Shown one piece after another: positions 18,736 to 30,300 of a stretch of DNA of 64,000 nt. The stretch spans positions 50,955,285-51,019,284 of the forward strand of contig OU862910.1 in NCBI GenBank assembly GCA_917880885.1. The letters are read 5' to 3'. The notes beneath the pieces were generated by a model. It saw only the letters and a list, made by a program, of their open reading frames with translations, was not told where the DNA came from and did not search any database. Position 1 is the first letter of the stretch. The number at the start of each line of letters is the position of its first letter. The position numbers were made by a program, and so were the translations under genes. The DNA comes from Limnephilus marmoratus. Taxonomy: Eukaryota > Arthropoda > Insecta > Trichoptera > Limnephilidae.

Positions 18736-18884
18736 TGCTAGTTATTTATAAAATAAAATTCTAATTTCGTTCCAGGCAGGGTTGTTTGTATAGGTACACT
18801 ACATAACATAGTCTTACGAATGAATGTCGAATAAACAAAAAACGAGTGTGCTTTAGACCGCACGACCGAAGTTAAACTACAAGA

Positions 18885-18940
18885 CAAACCTTGCCCAATG
18901 CACCCAGGTATTTCTGCTAAGTTACCAAACGTAGCGAACG
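18885..18940 (-). mobile_element. Hairpin-retroposon body fragment
   Basis: CACCCAGGTATTTCTGCTAA and ACCAAACGTAGCGAACG align with the minus-strand body copy at 16030-16085. It runs directly into the 18-bp minisatellite. Confidence 0.6.
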
Positions 18941-19146
18941 GGGTGACCTATGACCTAGGGGTGACATATGACATTGGGGTGAAATATGACTATGGGATGA
19001 CCTACGACCTTGGGGTGACCTACGACCTTGGGGTGACCTAAGACCTTGGGGTGACATACAACCTTGGGGTGACATATGACCTTGGGGTGACCTATGACCT
19101 TGGAGTGACCTACGACCTTGGGGTGACCTACGACCTTGGGGTGACC
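18941..19146. repeat. 18-bp minisatellite (11.4 units)
   Basis: Eleven full units plus eight bases of GGGTGACCTACGACCTTG and close variants. The founding unit matches the retroposon body, which reads GTAGCGAACCACTTGGGGTG and then ACCTATGGCAG at 16071-16101, so the array appears to have arisen by tandem expansion within a copy of that retroposon. On the minus strand it encodes a repeated GHPKVV hexapeptide, a trivial result of the 18-bp period. Confidence 0.9.
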
Positions 19147-19371
19147 ATCCTTATCCTTAATCCTTATCACTACCCAAGTCAAGCGTGCGTAAAGGCCCGA
19201 CCGTTCGCCTAGCAATCGGTCACCGTTCGCATCGATTACCGTTCGCATGACATTTTTCGTAACAATCACCACCTTTCGTAACGCATTCACCAGCTTACCC
19301 CCCAAGTCGAGCGTGCGTAAAGAAGTTTTATAATAGCGAAATAAATATATCAAATGCACCTAGGTTAACTA
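19147..19371. repeat. Dispersed repeat fragment
   Basis: Words such as CAAGTCGAGCGTGCGTAAAG, CATTCACCAGCTTACCCCCC and TTTCGTAACG recur, reversed, at 31690-31780 (CACGCACGCTTGATTTGGGG, GTAAGCTGGTGAATGCGTG). Family unknown. Confidence 0.5.
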
Positions 19372-19375
19372 TTAA

Positions 19376-20988
19376 GAGGGCATTACAGAGAAAACCGGAA
19401 ATACGTCATTTTCAAAAAAGATTTTAGACGTATTGACTCTTTTCCACAAAAAATTATAAATGGATTTCGAAAGATTGTTCTTTTATCTAGCATTCGCATG
19501 TAATAAATTTTGAGAAATTTTTTTAATTTTTAGTATAATAAGGTTATTCCATGGGTCGTTGGGAGATTTATTAAATTTTCAAAAAAGATTTTGTATTATA
19601 CCACACCCATTTTAAATAATATAATCATGCAGTAAAATAAATCAATACATTATCTAGCAAACGCATGTTTTTTTTTTTTTATTTATTTATTTTTTTTTTT
19701 TATTTATTTTTTTTATTATTTAGTAACTATATAATATTTTTTACATTTTTATATGAAACATGTTAGTTAGATGTATATATGTATAAAATAGAAAATATAT
19801 TCGAAATCCTCCTCACTAGGAGATCCTGTGCTGAGGGGGACTATGCTTTGGATAAGTTTTTCAGCGACTTCTATGGTTTAACTTGTTTGGATAAGGTTTT
19901 CCAGAAACTTCTATGATGTTTTAAGTATACTAGTAAGGTCATTTTCCGGTAGTTCCTTCAGCCAATATTTAATGTCCTTAATGTAGCTGTTTTTAATTTG
20001 TTTGATACTAAGTGGGAGTTTGTTATATAACTTTACTGCTAAAAATTCAGAACTTCTTTGACCAAATGAAGAGTTACACTTTGGTATATTAAGTATGTCT
20101 GTTTGTTTGGCTCTGGTTTTATGAGCATGTGATGTTTCTTTCTCTAGGTCGTTTTTGTGGTGATGTACTAGAATGTTTTTGGCATAGATTTTCTGTATGC
20201 TTGGAACATCAAACTGTTTAAAAATTTCTGTTGTTGACGTCCTTATGGGGACCTTTAGAATGGTTTTTATGATGCAATTCTGAGTTATCTTAAGTTGTTT
20301 TAAGTGATTAGATGCTGCTGAGCCCCATCCTATTACTCCATATTCCAATCGAGAGTGGCATAAAGCATAATATACTCTCTTTAGATCCCTCATTGACAAG
20401 ATGTTTCTTAATTTTTTGAAGAAGTAGATGAGTTTTGTTAGCTTTTTTGAGGTAAGATCAATGTGTGAATTCCACTGTAGTTTTTCATCAATTTCAATCC
20501 CAAGATATTTAATACTTTTTGTTTGGGATATAGACGGGCAGGAACATTGTGGAAAAGTATTTTGACATTCATGTAATTTGAGGGTATGCACATTCATTGG
20601 TTGTCCTCTTTTGTTTTTGGAGAAAGTGAGATATTTAGTTTTATTTACATTTAATGTAAGGGAGTTTACTTTTAGCCAGTTTTGAAGTATTAAGAATTTT
20701 AATTTTAGTTTCAATAAAATCATTAAAAAATATGTAAGTACATGTGTTTCTTGACGAAAATTGGTCCATTTGTGTATTTATTTGCGCACTTTCAAACTAA
20801 TATATTTCAGATTTTTTTAACATTCTTATTAAATTTAGACATTATTGAAAAATGATAAATACTTATAATCAAAAAACAATTACAAAAAGTACGAATAATT
20901 AATCTTTCTCATTGTAACCGCCCTGCACGATCGTAAGAACAACTTTCGACGAAATGTGGATTTTCGTCCGCTGGCTGGTTAAACGCTC
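19376..20988. mobile_element. TTAA-flanked MITE, copy 2 (interrupted by a LINE)
   Basis: TTAA at 19372-19375 and 20989-20992. Ends GAGGGCATTACAGAG and CTGGTTAAACGCTC. The LINE fragment 19669-20686 is inserted after GCATGT, at the point corresponding to 30590-30600 of the uninterrupted copy. Without it the MITE is about 600 bp. Confidence 0.85.
19669..20686 (-). pseudogene. CR1/Jockey-type LINE, C-terminal RT part with poly-A
   Basis: The minus-strand frame (to 19911) encodes LQNWLKVNSLTLNVNKTKYL, KYLGIEIDEKLQWNSHIDL, RLEYGVIGWG and ends with LYNKLPLSIKQI and a stop. These are the post-catalytic RT blocks of the Jockey/CR1 group. The T-rich run at 19669-19720 is its poly-A tail. 5'-truncated at about 20686; the dozen residues before LQNW come from the surrounding MITE. 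No stop within the LINE part, so relatively recent. Confidence 0.85.
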
Positions 20989-21000
20989 TTAAGAAAACGA

Positions 21001-21476
21001 GAAGGTGTGAAAAATATGTAATGTGCCACCTGCTAAATAGTTTGTGCATCACTGCTCTAAACGTTTCTTACGGAGATAACCCGAAACTTATATTGAAATC
21101 TATCATGATAATAATATTTGTAATTAGTTTATTTTGCCAAATCAGTTCCTTTTTTAAAAGTATTTCTGCTTTGCCATAAAATCCAAAAATTTACTGTTTT
21201 TGAACGGTTCCGAAATTTTTTTTTGAAAATGGCTGAAATACGTTTTCAAATTTCATATAAACTATCATTTACGAAATATTAAAATTTTGAATGCAAACAT
21301 AAAATAATTTTAAGAAGTGCTCACTATAGGTACGTCTTTTCGAATCAAAATTATTACTTAATTTAAAAAAAAAAAAAACAAGAAAAGCACGCCCATATTT
21401 TATTAACTGAATGTGTTGTAAACGTAATATCACCTTACTTTCCGTCGTTTCATGTAAAATATAGTTTTATAGATTA
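21001..21476. other. Unassigned AT-rich interval
   Basis: No gene or repeat end recognised. Confidence 0.35.
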
Positions 21477-22240
21477 CTAGCTGGTCCCGGCATGCGTTGC
21501 TATGCCATTTAATAAAGAAATAGTTTCTCCCTGAGTGTCCTTTCCCATTCGTCCCGTTCCCCTTCCGCCTCCCCTTCTTCTCCTGCGTCCTCTTCCCCTC
21601 TCGCGTTCCCACTCCGTCACCTCCACCTTCCCTCTCCCCACTCCACTTCCCCCCCCTTCCTCCGTCCCACGAACTCCCCTCCCGAGTTCCCCTCCCCCCT
21701 CACACGTCCCCTACCCCTCCCGCGTTCCCCTTCCATCTTCCCCGCCTTCCCTCTTCCCTTTCCCACTCCCTCGCCCCGTGAACCATCCTCCCGCGTTCCA
21801 TATATTCAATCCCAGTACATTCAGTTTTTAAACAGCCCGCGTTCCACCTTTTACAATTTTTATTCAAATTTCCATTTTTCATGTGTATTAAATTTGGTAC
21901 CTAACCTATTTAAAATATCTAAAATTCTTGATTCGATTCAAACTATTAGGGGAGTACCTACTTTAAAAAAATTTATTAAAGATTTTCAAAAATAGAATCC
22001 TGATTAAACAATCAATGTTTTGCAAAATGTCATTCTCAAATACGCAAACTGTCAAACGTGCTCATGTTTTCTTAAATTATCCAATTTTCTGTGCAATTTT
22101 CTTAATTTTTCTCTCCGTAAGAACCATCCTCGTACTTCAAGGAATATTTTAAAAAAGAATTAGCGATATCGGTTCAGCTGCTCTCGAGATTTGCGCTTAC
22201 CAACACATTTAGCGATTCATTTTTATATTATAGACTAGCA
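21477..22240 (+). mobile_element. Retroposon-like repeat with C-rich core, copy 2
   Basis: ACTAGCTGGTCCCGGCATGC, then a long pyrimidine core (21535-21800), CATTCAGTTTTTAAACAGCC and a final GCGATTCATTTTTATATTAT. The core is about twice as long as in copy 1 and made of CCCTCCCGCGTTCC-like units; its open frames are products of composition. Abutted on the right by a fragment of the repeat at 24697-25185. Confidence 0.65.
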
Positions 22241-22679
22241 GACACGGCCACACGTTGCTGTGGCTAACGAAACACAACGCCATTCAATTCGAAAATCAGA
22301 AAAAAAACCTAAAACGTTTTTTTTTCAAATTATGGTAATTATTTTTTTTTCAATAATTTAACCTTTTAACGGTTGTTTGTTATTAAAAACTGGGTATAGC
22401 TGACAAAAATGAAAAAAAATCAAGTTTGTGAATACAAGTAATACAAGAATAGGTACTTAATGATTTTATTTAAAAAAAGTGTTATTTTCACCTTTTTTTA
22501 TTTTTAACAAACACATCACAAATGTTTAAAAAAACCTTTTTTTTGCGTTTTTTCTACTGCATTTATGGAATAAAAATTAAGTTTGCTAAAAAAATATAAA
22601 ATATGGACCGTTTGTTTTATTTTTTTTCCAAATCTGGAGATCTATTTTTTTTCAAACTTCCGGCCATTTTATGCGACCT
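22241..22679. other. Repeat fragment and AT-rich interval
   Basis: 22241-22280 (GCAGACACGGCCACACGTTG) matches the start of the repeat at 24697. The remainder is T- and A-rich with no feature. Confidence 0.4.
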
Positions 22680-23348
22680 ACAGTTTGTCAAATAAGAGTA
22701 GAAAATATATGAGGGCGCCACTGTTGTTCAAATGGCAATACCAAACACATAACTCATGATGTTAAAGTAAAGCTGTGTAACCTACATTTTTATAAAAAAA
22801 TTAAAAAGGCATAAGAAAAAATATTTTTTCATTGCAGTATAGATACCCGCCGATCTCAAAATTAGAATTGCGTATAAGTATATTTTTATTATACCTTTGC
22901 AATTTTGTGTTAACATGATGAAGAATAACTATTATGTATGTAAAATATAAAGCACAGTTTAGAAATTGCTCACATTTATTTAATACTAGATAAAGTACCT
23001 AGCGTTGCCTGGGCTTTAGATCATGTCTCTAATTTTAGATCTGAATATATTTAACTCATTCAGATCTAAAAGTAGTGTAACTAAACTCACCATTAGTGAT
23101 TCTTTCTTTCTGTCTATTGTTAAATTCAAATTTATGTTAAATTAAATTAAAGCAAATCGCTTTATAAATCACATTTTAATCAATTTTATGTCATGAAGAA
23201 AAACTGTTTTTTAAAATGTGGTTTACTGTGTTCTATACATTCAGTGTCATTGCACTTCAAAAAAATATTTGACAGTTAAAGTGGTGTTGCCAGTCTACAA
23301 ATTTAGTAGTTCCAGTTTTTATATTTTCTACTCTTTTTTGACAGACTA
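22680..23348. mobile_element. TA-flanked MITE, copy 1
   Basis: TIRs AGTTTGTCAAATAAGAGTAG at the left and the reverse complement of AGTCTGTCAAAAAAGAGTAG at the right, about 28 bp, next to TA. A second copy in reverse orientation lies at 40229-40895, with the same AT-rich interior. Ends plus a TA target suggest Tc1/mariner-type mobilisation; this is an inference. No transposase. Confidence 0.8.
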
Positions 23349-24267
23349 TAATTAATGGTGAAGTACAATTTCATTTATTTTAATGTTTTCGAATAGCTAC
23401 AGATCATACTCGTACGCAACTTTTGAGATCCCAGGCGTTTAAAAAAATGACATCTATTTCTCTCTATGGAGAGTGACAAAAGCTAATGAGTATATAGTTC
23501 CAAAAAGCTAACAACTTAACCTTAGTGGTTAAAACCCTTTCAATACTTCCACAGCCAGCGATCTTTATAAAAAATATACTAGTTTTCATTTTAAATTGCT
23601 TAATTTAACTTTATTTTTCTACAGTTTTATGTTGATTTGATCCCTTGAGGTAATTTTTCATAACAACGATGTTGCACAAATTATCCAATTATTATTGAAA
23701 TGTCTTTGTAAAGGGCTCTTGAGATCATATTTTAGGTAACCAGACAAATCAGAACACCTTTGAAAGTTATATAAAGTAAATTTTTTGGTTGGGTTAACTA
23801 GGTTAGATTGGGTTTTTAGTGAAAAAAACTAATCTAAAGACTTTTTAGCCCAGTATTTTTAATTGCCTACGTTACATCACTTACCAGAAGAATAAATTTT
23901 GAACCGGCTTAGTATTTTCATATTCATAATTACTAATGACTGTATTATTTATAAGAGACGATCGTATAATTTTTCCAAAATGAAATCTTTCGAAATAAGA
24001 ACCGCTGCTGTAAAATAACCCAGTTTATCAGAAATTCTTGAAAAACCCGTGACAATCAGGACTATTTTAATGTTTGTATTTTAATAAAATAAAATTAATC
24101 TCCAAGTGGGTAGGTACTAAAAATAATCGTAATGGACACTGTCGTCGTAAATATTTTGATCGTTTAGTCATAACCCAATCATAATAATTATTCATAAATG
24201 TTAATGTTGTCATCGACATCGATTTAGGACAATGTGAAATATTATTTTATTTTCGTCTAGGAATCAT
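23349..24267. repeat. Unassigned interval with a hairpin-type repeat end
   Basis: A decayed copy of the short hairpin end lies at 23643-23693 (CCTTGAGGTAATTTTTCATA). Otherwise AT-rich; no gene. Confidence 0.4.
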
Positions 24268-24500
24268 TTTTTTTTTTTTTTTTTTTTTTTAACTTTATTT
24301 ATTCTCATTTCTTTGTACATATAATGTATAATAACAAATAGTATACATATAATAACATAATATATAATAACAAATAGTATTAACAAGAAATGAAAACCTA
24401 CTATTGCTGAATGCTTCACTATTCATTTCGACAGGAACAGAGACATCTATGAACATTTTCCCCAGGCAAGAAAATGAAAAACATTATTTTTTGCCTAGGA
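24268..24500 (-). mobile_element. 5'-truncated retroposon with poly-A
   Basis: A run of about 24 T (24267-24290; poly-A on the minus strand) followed by AACTTTATTTATTCTCATTT and 200 bp of non-coding sequence. CTAGGAAT occurs on both sides (about 24258 and 24496), a likely TSD. Typical of a LINE 3' end or SINE; family unknown. Confidence 0.55.
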
Positions 24501-24574
24501 ATTGAGTAAGGTGTTCAGGTACACATTTGCAATTATTTGTACTATTTCTATCTGCTATATTTACAATATTAAAA

Positions 24575-24696
24575 CTTTTAAGAGGTATTTCACCAGCCCC
24601 CTGATAGCTTATCCACACGATAACGAATATTAATAAATAAACAAATAAATTCTCGCAACAGGTAACAAAAATATCTGCTAAATTATTTTATACTAG
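24575..24696. repeat. Partial copy of the GAGGATGGTGAAAT element
   Basis: GGTATTTCACCAGCCCCCTG and CTTATCCACACGATAACGAA match 25236-25285. Confidence 0.5.
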
Positions 24697-25190
24697 CAGA
24701 CTCGGCCACACGTTGCTGTGGCTAACGAAACAAAACGCCATTACCCAATCTTTATAAAATCCACACCACCCGCTTGCCAGCTGCCCGCTGCCTGAATTGA
24801 ATATTTGAATTTATCGGCTTTTCTCTACTATAATAAGCATGTATTATACATATAAACTAATTAACTCGCCACTAATTATACAATGCTTGTAATGCAACAC
24901 TGGATATTTGAAAAGGGAAAATCAAATACCTACTTACTCTAGGACATCTATTTTCCAATTTCTTCCGTAGAACGAATTTCAGGGTGACTATAGTACGGCC
25001 CGCCAGCCCACCGCACAAAAATATGTTTTCTTTGAATTTCTCGGTTTTTCTCTACTATAATTTACATGTATTATACATATAAATATTCCTCTTCAATCAC
25101 TCTATCTAAAATCCGTTGCGTAGTTTAAAAGATTAACGCGCGCATACATTTTGAGCGACTTCATTTTATACTATGTAATGATAATGATGA
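24697..25190 (-). mobile_element. Dispersed repeat, reverse copy without the SINE
   Basis: Reverse complement of the repeat at 18075-18735, from ACTAGCAGACTCGGCCACAC to ACTTCATTTTATACTATG. It shows the order across the SINE insertion point, with ATAATACATGCTTATTATAG intact after reversal. Confidence 0.65.
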
Positions 25191-25235
25191 TGATAATGAT
25201 ATACCACCATTGGTTTAAAGTACCGAATTGTAAAC

Positions 25236-25636
25236 CAAGGGATATTTCACCATCCTCCTGATAACTTATCGATACGATAATGAATATTAATAAATAAGCA
25301 AATAAATACTCGCAATAGGAAAAAATCTAGGCTAACCTATCCTATACATAGCCAGAATTAATTAATTAATATTTAATTAATCTAAAATGTACTTTATTGT
25401 ATGGATAATCTATGAGGAGGATGGTGAAATACTACCTCAGAATTTTTAAATAAATAAATAGTGCAACATTAATTAATAGTGTTTAATTAATCCAAAATTA
25501 CGTTTTCGTATGAATAATCTATGAGGAGGATGATGAAATGAACTCACATTATTTTTAAATAAATAAATCGTGATTAATTAATCATAAATGTATGTTATCG
25601 TATGGATAATCTACAAAGAGGATGGTGAAATCCCCC
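25236..25636. mobile_element. TIR element with three internal tandem units
   Basis: The left end GGGATATTTCACCATCCTCC and right end GAGGATGGTGAAATCCCCC are inverted. Bases 25368-25632 hold two full units and one partial unit of about 105 bp, each with ATTAATTAAT, ATCTATGAGGAGGATG and GTGAAAT. The terminal unit has been duplicated in tandem. Confidence 0.65.
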
Positions 25637-26640
25637 TTATTTTGATGAATGTTCCTAATAAAAACCTTATCAATTTTCTCGAAACACTATCTACCTAACA
25701 TTGTTAATAAATAACGAAAATGGTTTAAAATTTATATTTTTTTGAGATAATTAACTTTCATTTTAATGGCAATAAACGCTTCGCTGAAATGATAATTTAA
25801 ATATGATATGTAATTTAATGGCCTTTTAATGCAGAGTTTAATGAGTTTGCAAGCCGAAATACGGGAGTCGTAATTAAGGTATTTATCAATAAATGGCGTG
25901 TAAATTTTCTTATGCATTATTTACTGACTATATTTTTGCAGTTCCGTTTTACAATTACATTGAATTACGAACAATTACGAACCAATATATTATTAATATC
26001 ATTATAGTTATTTTAGCGTTTTTTTTCTCTCAGAAGATTGGCACATTTTTGTGGTTTCGCGAAGGACTGGCCGGGGCTGTATTAAAGTTTTATTTGGTGA
26101 TTATAAACCCATTTGTGCTTTCAGAAAGTGTACAACTCATCAACTGAATATAATACAGTAGTGCCTTGTTCAATAAAGCTACCGAAAACGAAGTTGATAT
26201 AGGTGCTCGGTGTCCGGAAAATCGTAGTTCAAGCAGAAAACTGGTGGAATCTGATAACTAATATTTGGTAACTAAATGGTTAAAAAAACTTTTGGAGTCG
26301 GGTTTAGCTTCGACGCATTTTAAAAGAGCTGATAACTGATAACTTCAACTATACGTTTCCGGACACCGTGTATAAATGATAAAAGCGAACAATTTGTAGT
26401 ATCAAAATTATGTAAACACACTAGCTGAAAAATCTCGAAATAATCTAAATTCTTGACAAATCAGTTCTAATTTAAAAAAATATTACACCTGTCATAAAAT
26501 AATATTTGAAAATATTATATGGGTAAGGTACCTACTTTATCACTTGTCGGAATTCTTCGCTCAATTAGTTAAAACTTAAAAAATGACACTTATTTATTAA
26601 ATTTATTAAATTTTTTATTAATATTTTTATTAAAGGACTT
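25637..26640. other. AT-rich interval without supported genes
   Basis: Open frames at 25732-25917 (minus) and 25893-26147 (plus) lack recognisable domains. The latter is hydrophobic but unsupported. Nothing else seen. Confidence 0.35.
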
Positions 26641-26714
26641 AGCCAGCCGAGGAATCGAACACGCGACGCTCGGGTGGGACCCAAGCGCTATGCCCACTCA
26701 ACCACTGACCGGTC
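26641..26714 (-). mobile_element. tRNA-like sequence, possible SINE head
   Basis: Read on the minus strand: GACCGGTCAGTGGTTGAGTG, an anticodon arm CTTGG-GTCCCAC-CCGAG and GTTCGATTCC. The A box (TGGTTGAGTGG) is perfect and the B box has one mismatch. The anticodon position would be CCC (Gly). The acceptor ends do not pair and the T stem is weak, so this is a decayed tRNA or a SINE head rather than a working gene. An AT-rich tail lies just downstream. Confidence 0.55.
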
Positions 26715-27599
26715 AATTTATATTTAAAGCAAATATGTAATCAATGTTTCACTCAGGGGCACAGACAACCGAAATTCGTATAATTGATATTATCTATACT
26801 TTTAACCCCTCAGGTCTCGACCATGTTTTGTCATAGGTTCAAAATATTTCCGCTTTGCAATAAAATTCAAATAAATGGAATATATCTGAACATATCCGAA
26901 AACTTAAAACTGTTTTTGAAAGTGATAAAATATGCTTTCAAATTTTATAAATCAAAATCAAGATATAATTTTTGAAGTAAAAAATATTTGCATGTTCATA
27001 AAAATGAAAATATTTTAAAAATGGCTCACCTTACGTTTTTTCTGACTAAAATTATGGATAACGAAAAAGAAACACATACGAGTATATACATATTTATATT
27101 ATAAAGATTATTGTCACCTTATTTTTTGTCTTTTCGTAAAAATAACTGATAAATAATTTCCAAGGTTTCATTATTCTTTTCCAAATTGCGATCCGAAACT
27201 ATGGTTTAAAAATGTGTACATTTAATTTCTTTTGTGGTTAACTTTTGGATTTGAATAATAAGTGTGGTGTTTTTTTCTTTTTAACACAGTTTATATCATA
27301 TTTCTCACTATAATAGTACGAGAGATACAACGACTTCTATGTGACCTGTATGAGTTGTTCCGAAAAGTGAACAAATTAATTGTTCCGAAAAGCGAACGAA
27401 AAAAAATAAAGCCCAGAAACTTTTAAAATTGTGTAGAGCTCTGAAAACGTTTTTTAAATCGCGACTTTTGATTATGAATCGATTATCTCGTCATTTGGCC
27501 CTGTAGTAATAATTTTTATTTTCAGTCAATTATTACCTAATAGCGCCATTTAGTAATAAAATAAAGTATCACCTGCTTTATTACCTCGAGAGTGTTTTC
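26715..27599. other. AT-rich interval without supported genes
   Basis: No gene, RNA or repeat end recognised. Confidence 0.35.
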
Positions 27600-27843
27600 A
27601 ATTGGGGTAAAAATAATCTCGTTGAATTTAATGTTTCAAAGACCCAATCATGTCTGATTACGCCTAAAAGGGATCGAAATGAAAATCTAGTCTCCTAACA
27701 GGCGTTCGGAAGATTGCTTCCGTTGAAGGAGACTGAAAGGAGACAGTCTTTGAAACACTAAATTCAACGAGATTATTTTTACGATTAGAGTTACACCAAG
27801 CATATCAATGGAGGGCCTCCTCCATTGATATGCTTGGTGTAAC
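27600..27843 (+). pseudogene. Jockey-like LINE, scrambled RT fragment (left part)
   Basis: The plus frame gives NLVEFNVSKTQSCLITPKRD, the RT block before the YLG motif in Jockey elements. Pieces of the LINE are then duplicated in inverted order: 27608-27645 and 27745-27783 are reverse complements, and ACCAAGCATATCAATGGAGG is followed by its own complement (27794-27835). The LINE continues after the hAT-like insertion at 29611. Confidence 0.7.
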
Positions 27844-28244
27844 CAGGGCTGGGCAAAATACATGCTTTGCTGTAATTAAAATACAAATTACAAAATACTT
27901 TTTCGCATGTATTTAAAATACGAAATACAAAATACTTTCAAGTCGTGTATTTGAAATACAAAATACAAAATACAGAATTTTAACCATTTTTTAATTTTAA
28001 ATACAAAATACAAATTACAAAATACAAAATACATTTGGTTTTGGTAGAACCTTTGGTTGCAATAAATTGTCATAAGTGACCATATCTAAGGGTGCGTTTC
28101 CATAGAAGCAAAGCTGAGCAGAGTGAAACAGAGCCGTGCTAAAATTGACTAATCGTAATGCTCAGGAGACACATCTCGTCTCCGCTCCACTTGTAAAGTT
28201 TTGTGGTATAGGTGTTAGATTATAATAATAATTATTATAATAAC

Positions 28245-28880
28245 ACTAGCTGGTTCCCGGCATGTGTTGCAATGACATACTCAAAGAAATAAATTGTTTC
28301 TCCCTACATGTCCTTTCCCATGCCTCCCGTTCTCCTACCGCATCCCCTTCCCCTCTTGCATTCCTCTTCCACCTTCCCTGCCTACCCTCACCCCTCTCCC
28401 GCTCCCCCATCCCGCTAACCCCCCTCCCGCGTTCCATATATTTAGTCCCAGTACATTCAGTTTTCAAACAACTCGCGTGCCAGCTATTACAATTCTTTTA
28501 TTCAAATTTTCATTTTTCACATTTTACAAATATTCATTTTTCTATATTATAAGAACAATAAATCAAATCTTGTACCTAACATAACTACCTATTTAAAATA
28601 TCTATAATTTAAAAAATCCATAGACAATTCTTTTGTTACAAAAAACAGCTGCTTGCTAAATTCAATTTCATCAAACGTGCGAACTGTCAAACGTGCGAAG
28701 TTAAAATAGTCGTTAAGTTTTCTGGAATTATCCAATTTTCTGCGTAATTTTCGTAATTTTTCTTTCCTTAAGAACCTTCTAAAAGTATTAGAAAACTTTA
28801 AAAAAATGAATGAAATAGGTAAAGTCATTCTGAAGTTATGGCGTGACCAAGGGAAACATGGATTCATTTTTATACATAAA
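28245..28880 (+). mobile_element. Retroposon-like repeat with C-rich core, copy 3
   Basis: ACTAGCTGGTTCCCGGCATG, a pyrimidine core (28310-28435), CATTCAGTTTTCAAACAAC and a 3' part ending GGATTCATTTTTATACATAA. Nested in the hAT-like element 27844-29610. Confidence 0.65.
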
Positions 28881-28941
28881 TGGATGACATTTGTGTAGCG
28901 CAGTTATGTGTTATTTCACTTCAAGTGCGCTCTACAATTAA

Positions 28942-29098
28942 GGGAACGTACCCATACTACGTGACACGTTTGGGGGGGGGGGTCTTCAAAATGTCACGCT
29001 TGGTACAAATGAGCGGCGGCGGGCTTACGTTTTTGGTCACCGGGGGTGGGGGGGTTAAAAATTGCAAAAAGTTGGTCACGTAGTATGGGAACGTTCCC
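28942..29098. mobile_element. Poly-G MITE, copy b (TSD TAA)
   Basis: TIRs GGGAACGTACCCATACTACG and complement. TAA at 28939-28941 and 29099-29101. Interior G runs at 28972-28982 and 29041-29054. Nested in the hAT-like element 27844-29610. Confidence 0.9.
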
Positions 29099-29610
29099 TA
29101 ACTTGAAAATAATCTAGTAATCAGTCAAATTATTCCTATAGTGCTGGATCTAATATTATGATAATGTACAATACAAAGCAATGACAAGTATAACATAATA
29201 TGATACAAAATGTACAATAACAGTGCTATTATAGCATAGGACAATAATAATTACTAGCATGACGTAAAAAAATGTACAGTACATTATAAAGCAATGATAT
29301 AAGAGAACTACAAATAATCATTAGTAATAACAATGACATTAGTACAGGATTCTAGCGTTTTTAGTCTATGTATTATCTATGTGTGTTTATTTTTCATTAT
29401 CATTATTAAGATCGCTAAATATATTTGAAAATGTATTTTGAAGCCATAAGTATTTGAAATACAAATTACAAAATACCTCAGCAGCAGGTAATTGAAATAC
29501 TAATTACAAAATACATCTTTAGGAAGTAATTGAAATACACATACAAAATACGTATTTGTATTTCAAATACGTATTTCAATTACAAGTATTTCAAATACTA
29601 CCCAGCCCTT

Positions 29611-30219
29611 GGTGTAACTCTAAGTGACCAGCTCAGATATGGGGGCTCCATCGAAGCCAGAGTTAAGTTAGCCTCTCAAAAACTGGCCGTACTGTACAGT
29701 CTACCCCACGGTTGAATTTGGCAGCCAACTCTGGTCTGGAGCCCCAAAATATCTGAAAATACCCTCGACTCTGTGCAGAAGCGGGGGTCCGTCTGATAGA
29801 TTCTCCTAATTTAACAGGCGGATTGCAATGTTTAGAGCACAGGCGTCGGGTGGGAATGCTATCCTTGTTCTACCGGTATTTCAATAGAAGATGCTCCGAG
29901 GAACTAGCCTTTGCATAGTCGGCTCCGGTGCATAGTCGGGAAACACGCCAAACGCGTGCCCAACATATGTACACGGTTGACATTGATCACATGAGAACGA
30001 GTCGCTTCTTCGACACGTTCTTGTGTTCAACAGCTCGGCTGTAGAACAATTTGACGGCCTTTGTGTTTCCTCCTTTCCACATCATGGGTCTCTTCAAGAA
30101 AATGTTCATTCCTCCCTCTCCTCGGAAAGACTCTCCACACAGCATCTCAGATGACAAAGGCCGTAAGGGAAATTATTTTCCTCGGGGCCTCCTGTATCGA
30201 GTTAATGTAAAAAAAGCAT
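29611..30219 (+). pseudogene. Jockey-like LINE, right part with 3' hairpin
   Basis: Continues 27600-27843 after the hAT. The DNA aligns with the reverse of 12865-13530: CTCAGATATGGGGGCTCCAT, CCTCTCAAAAACTGGCCGTA, CGTGCCCAACATATGTACAC. Frames are broken several times. The 3' end has CTCCACACAGCATC, GGCCGTAAGGGAAATTATTT with the partner GGGGCCTCC, and an A-run. Confidence 0.75.
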
Positions 30220-30300
30220 TAACTATTAAAAATATATTTTTCATTAGAAATGCGTGCACGCGTAAGAGAAACAACCTAAAAACACAACATTATGGTTTAA

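Larger units (their letters stand above)
27844..29610. mobile_element. hAT-like element rich in AAATAC words (TSD GGTGTAAC)
   Basis: Left end CAGGGCTGGGCAAAATAC, right end TACTACCCAGCCCTT. The perfect 8-bp duplication GGTGTAAC lies at 27836-27843 and 29611-29618. Subterminal regions are arrays of ACAAAATAC/GTATTT words (27880-28040 and 29440-29600). It splits a Jockey-like LINE and itself contains a C-rich-core retroposon (28245-28880) and a poly-G MITE (28942-29098). No transposase in 1.77 kb. Confidence 0.9.

Noticed and set aside
18955..19359. Minus-strand frame with GHPKVV repeats
   Set aside because: Direct product of the 18-bp minisatellite, whose period is a multiple of three and lacks stop words.
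21535..21831. Pro/Ser-rich open frame
   Set aside because: Low-complexity translation of the pyrimidine core of a dispersed retroposon; the same kind of frame appears in the copies at 7201 and 28262.
25893..26147. Small membrane protein gene
   Set aside because: Hydrophobic AT-rich frame typical of chance open frames in AT-rich DNA; no other support.
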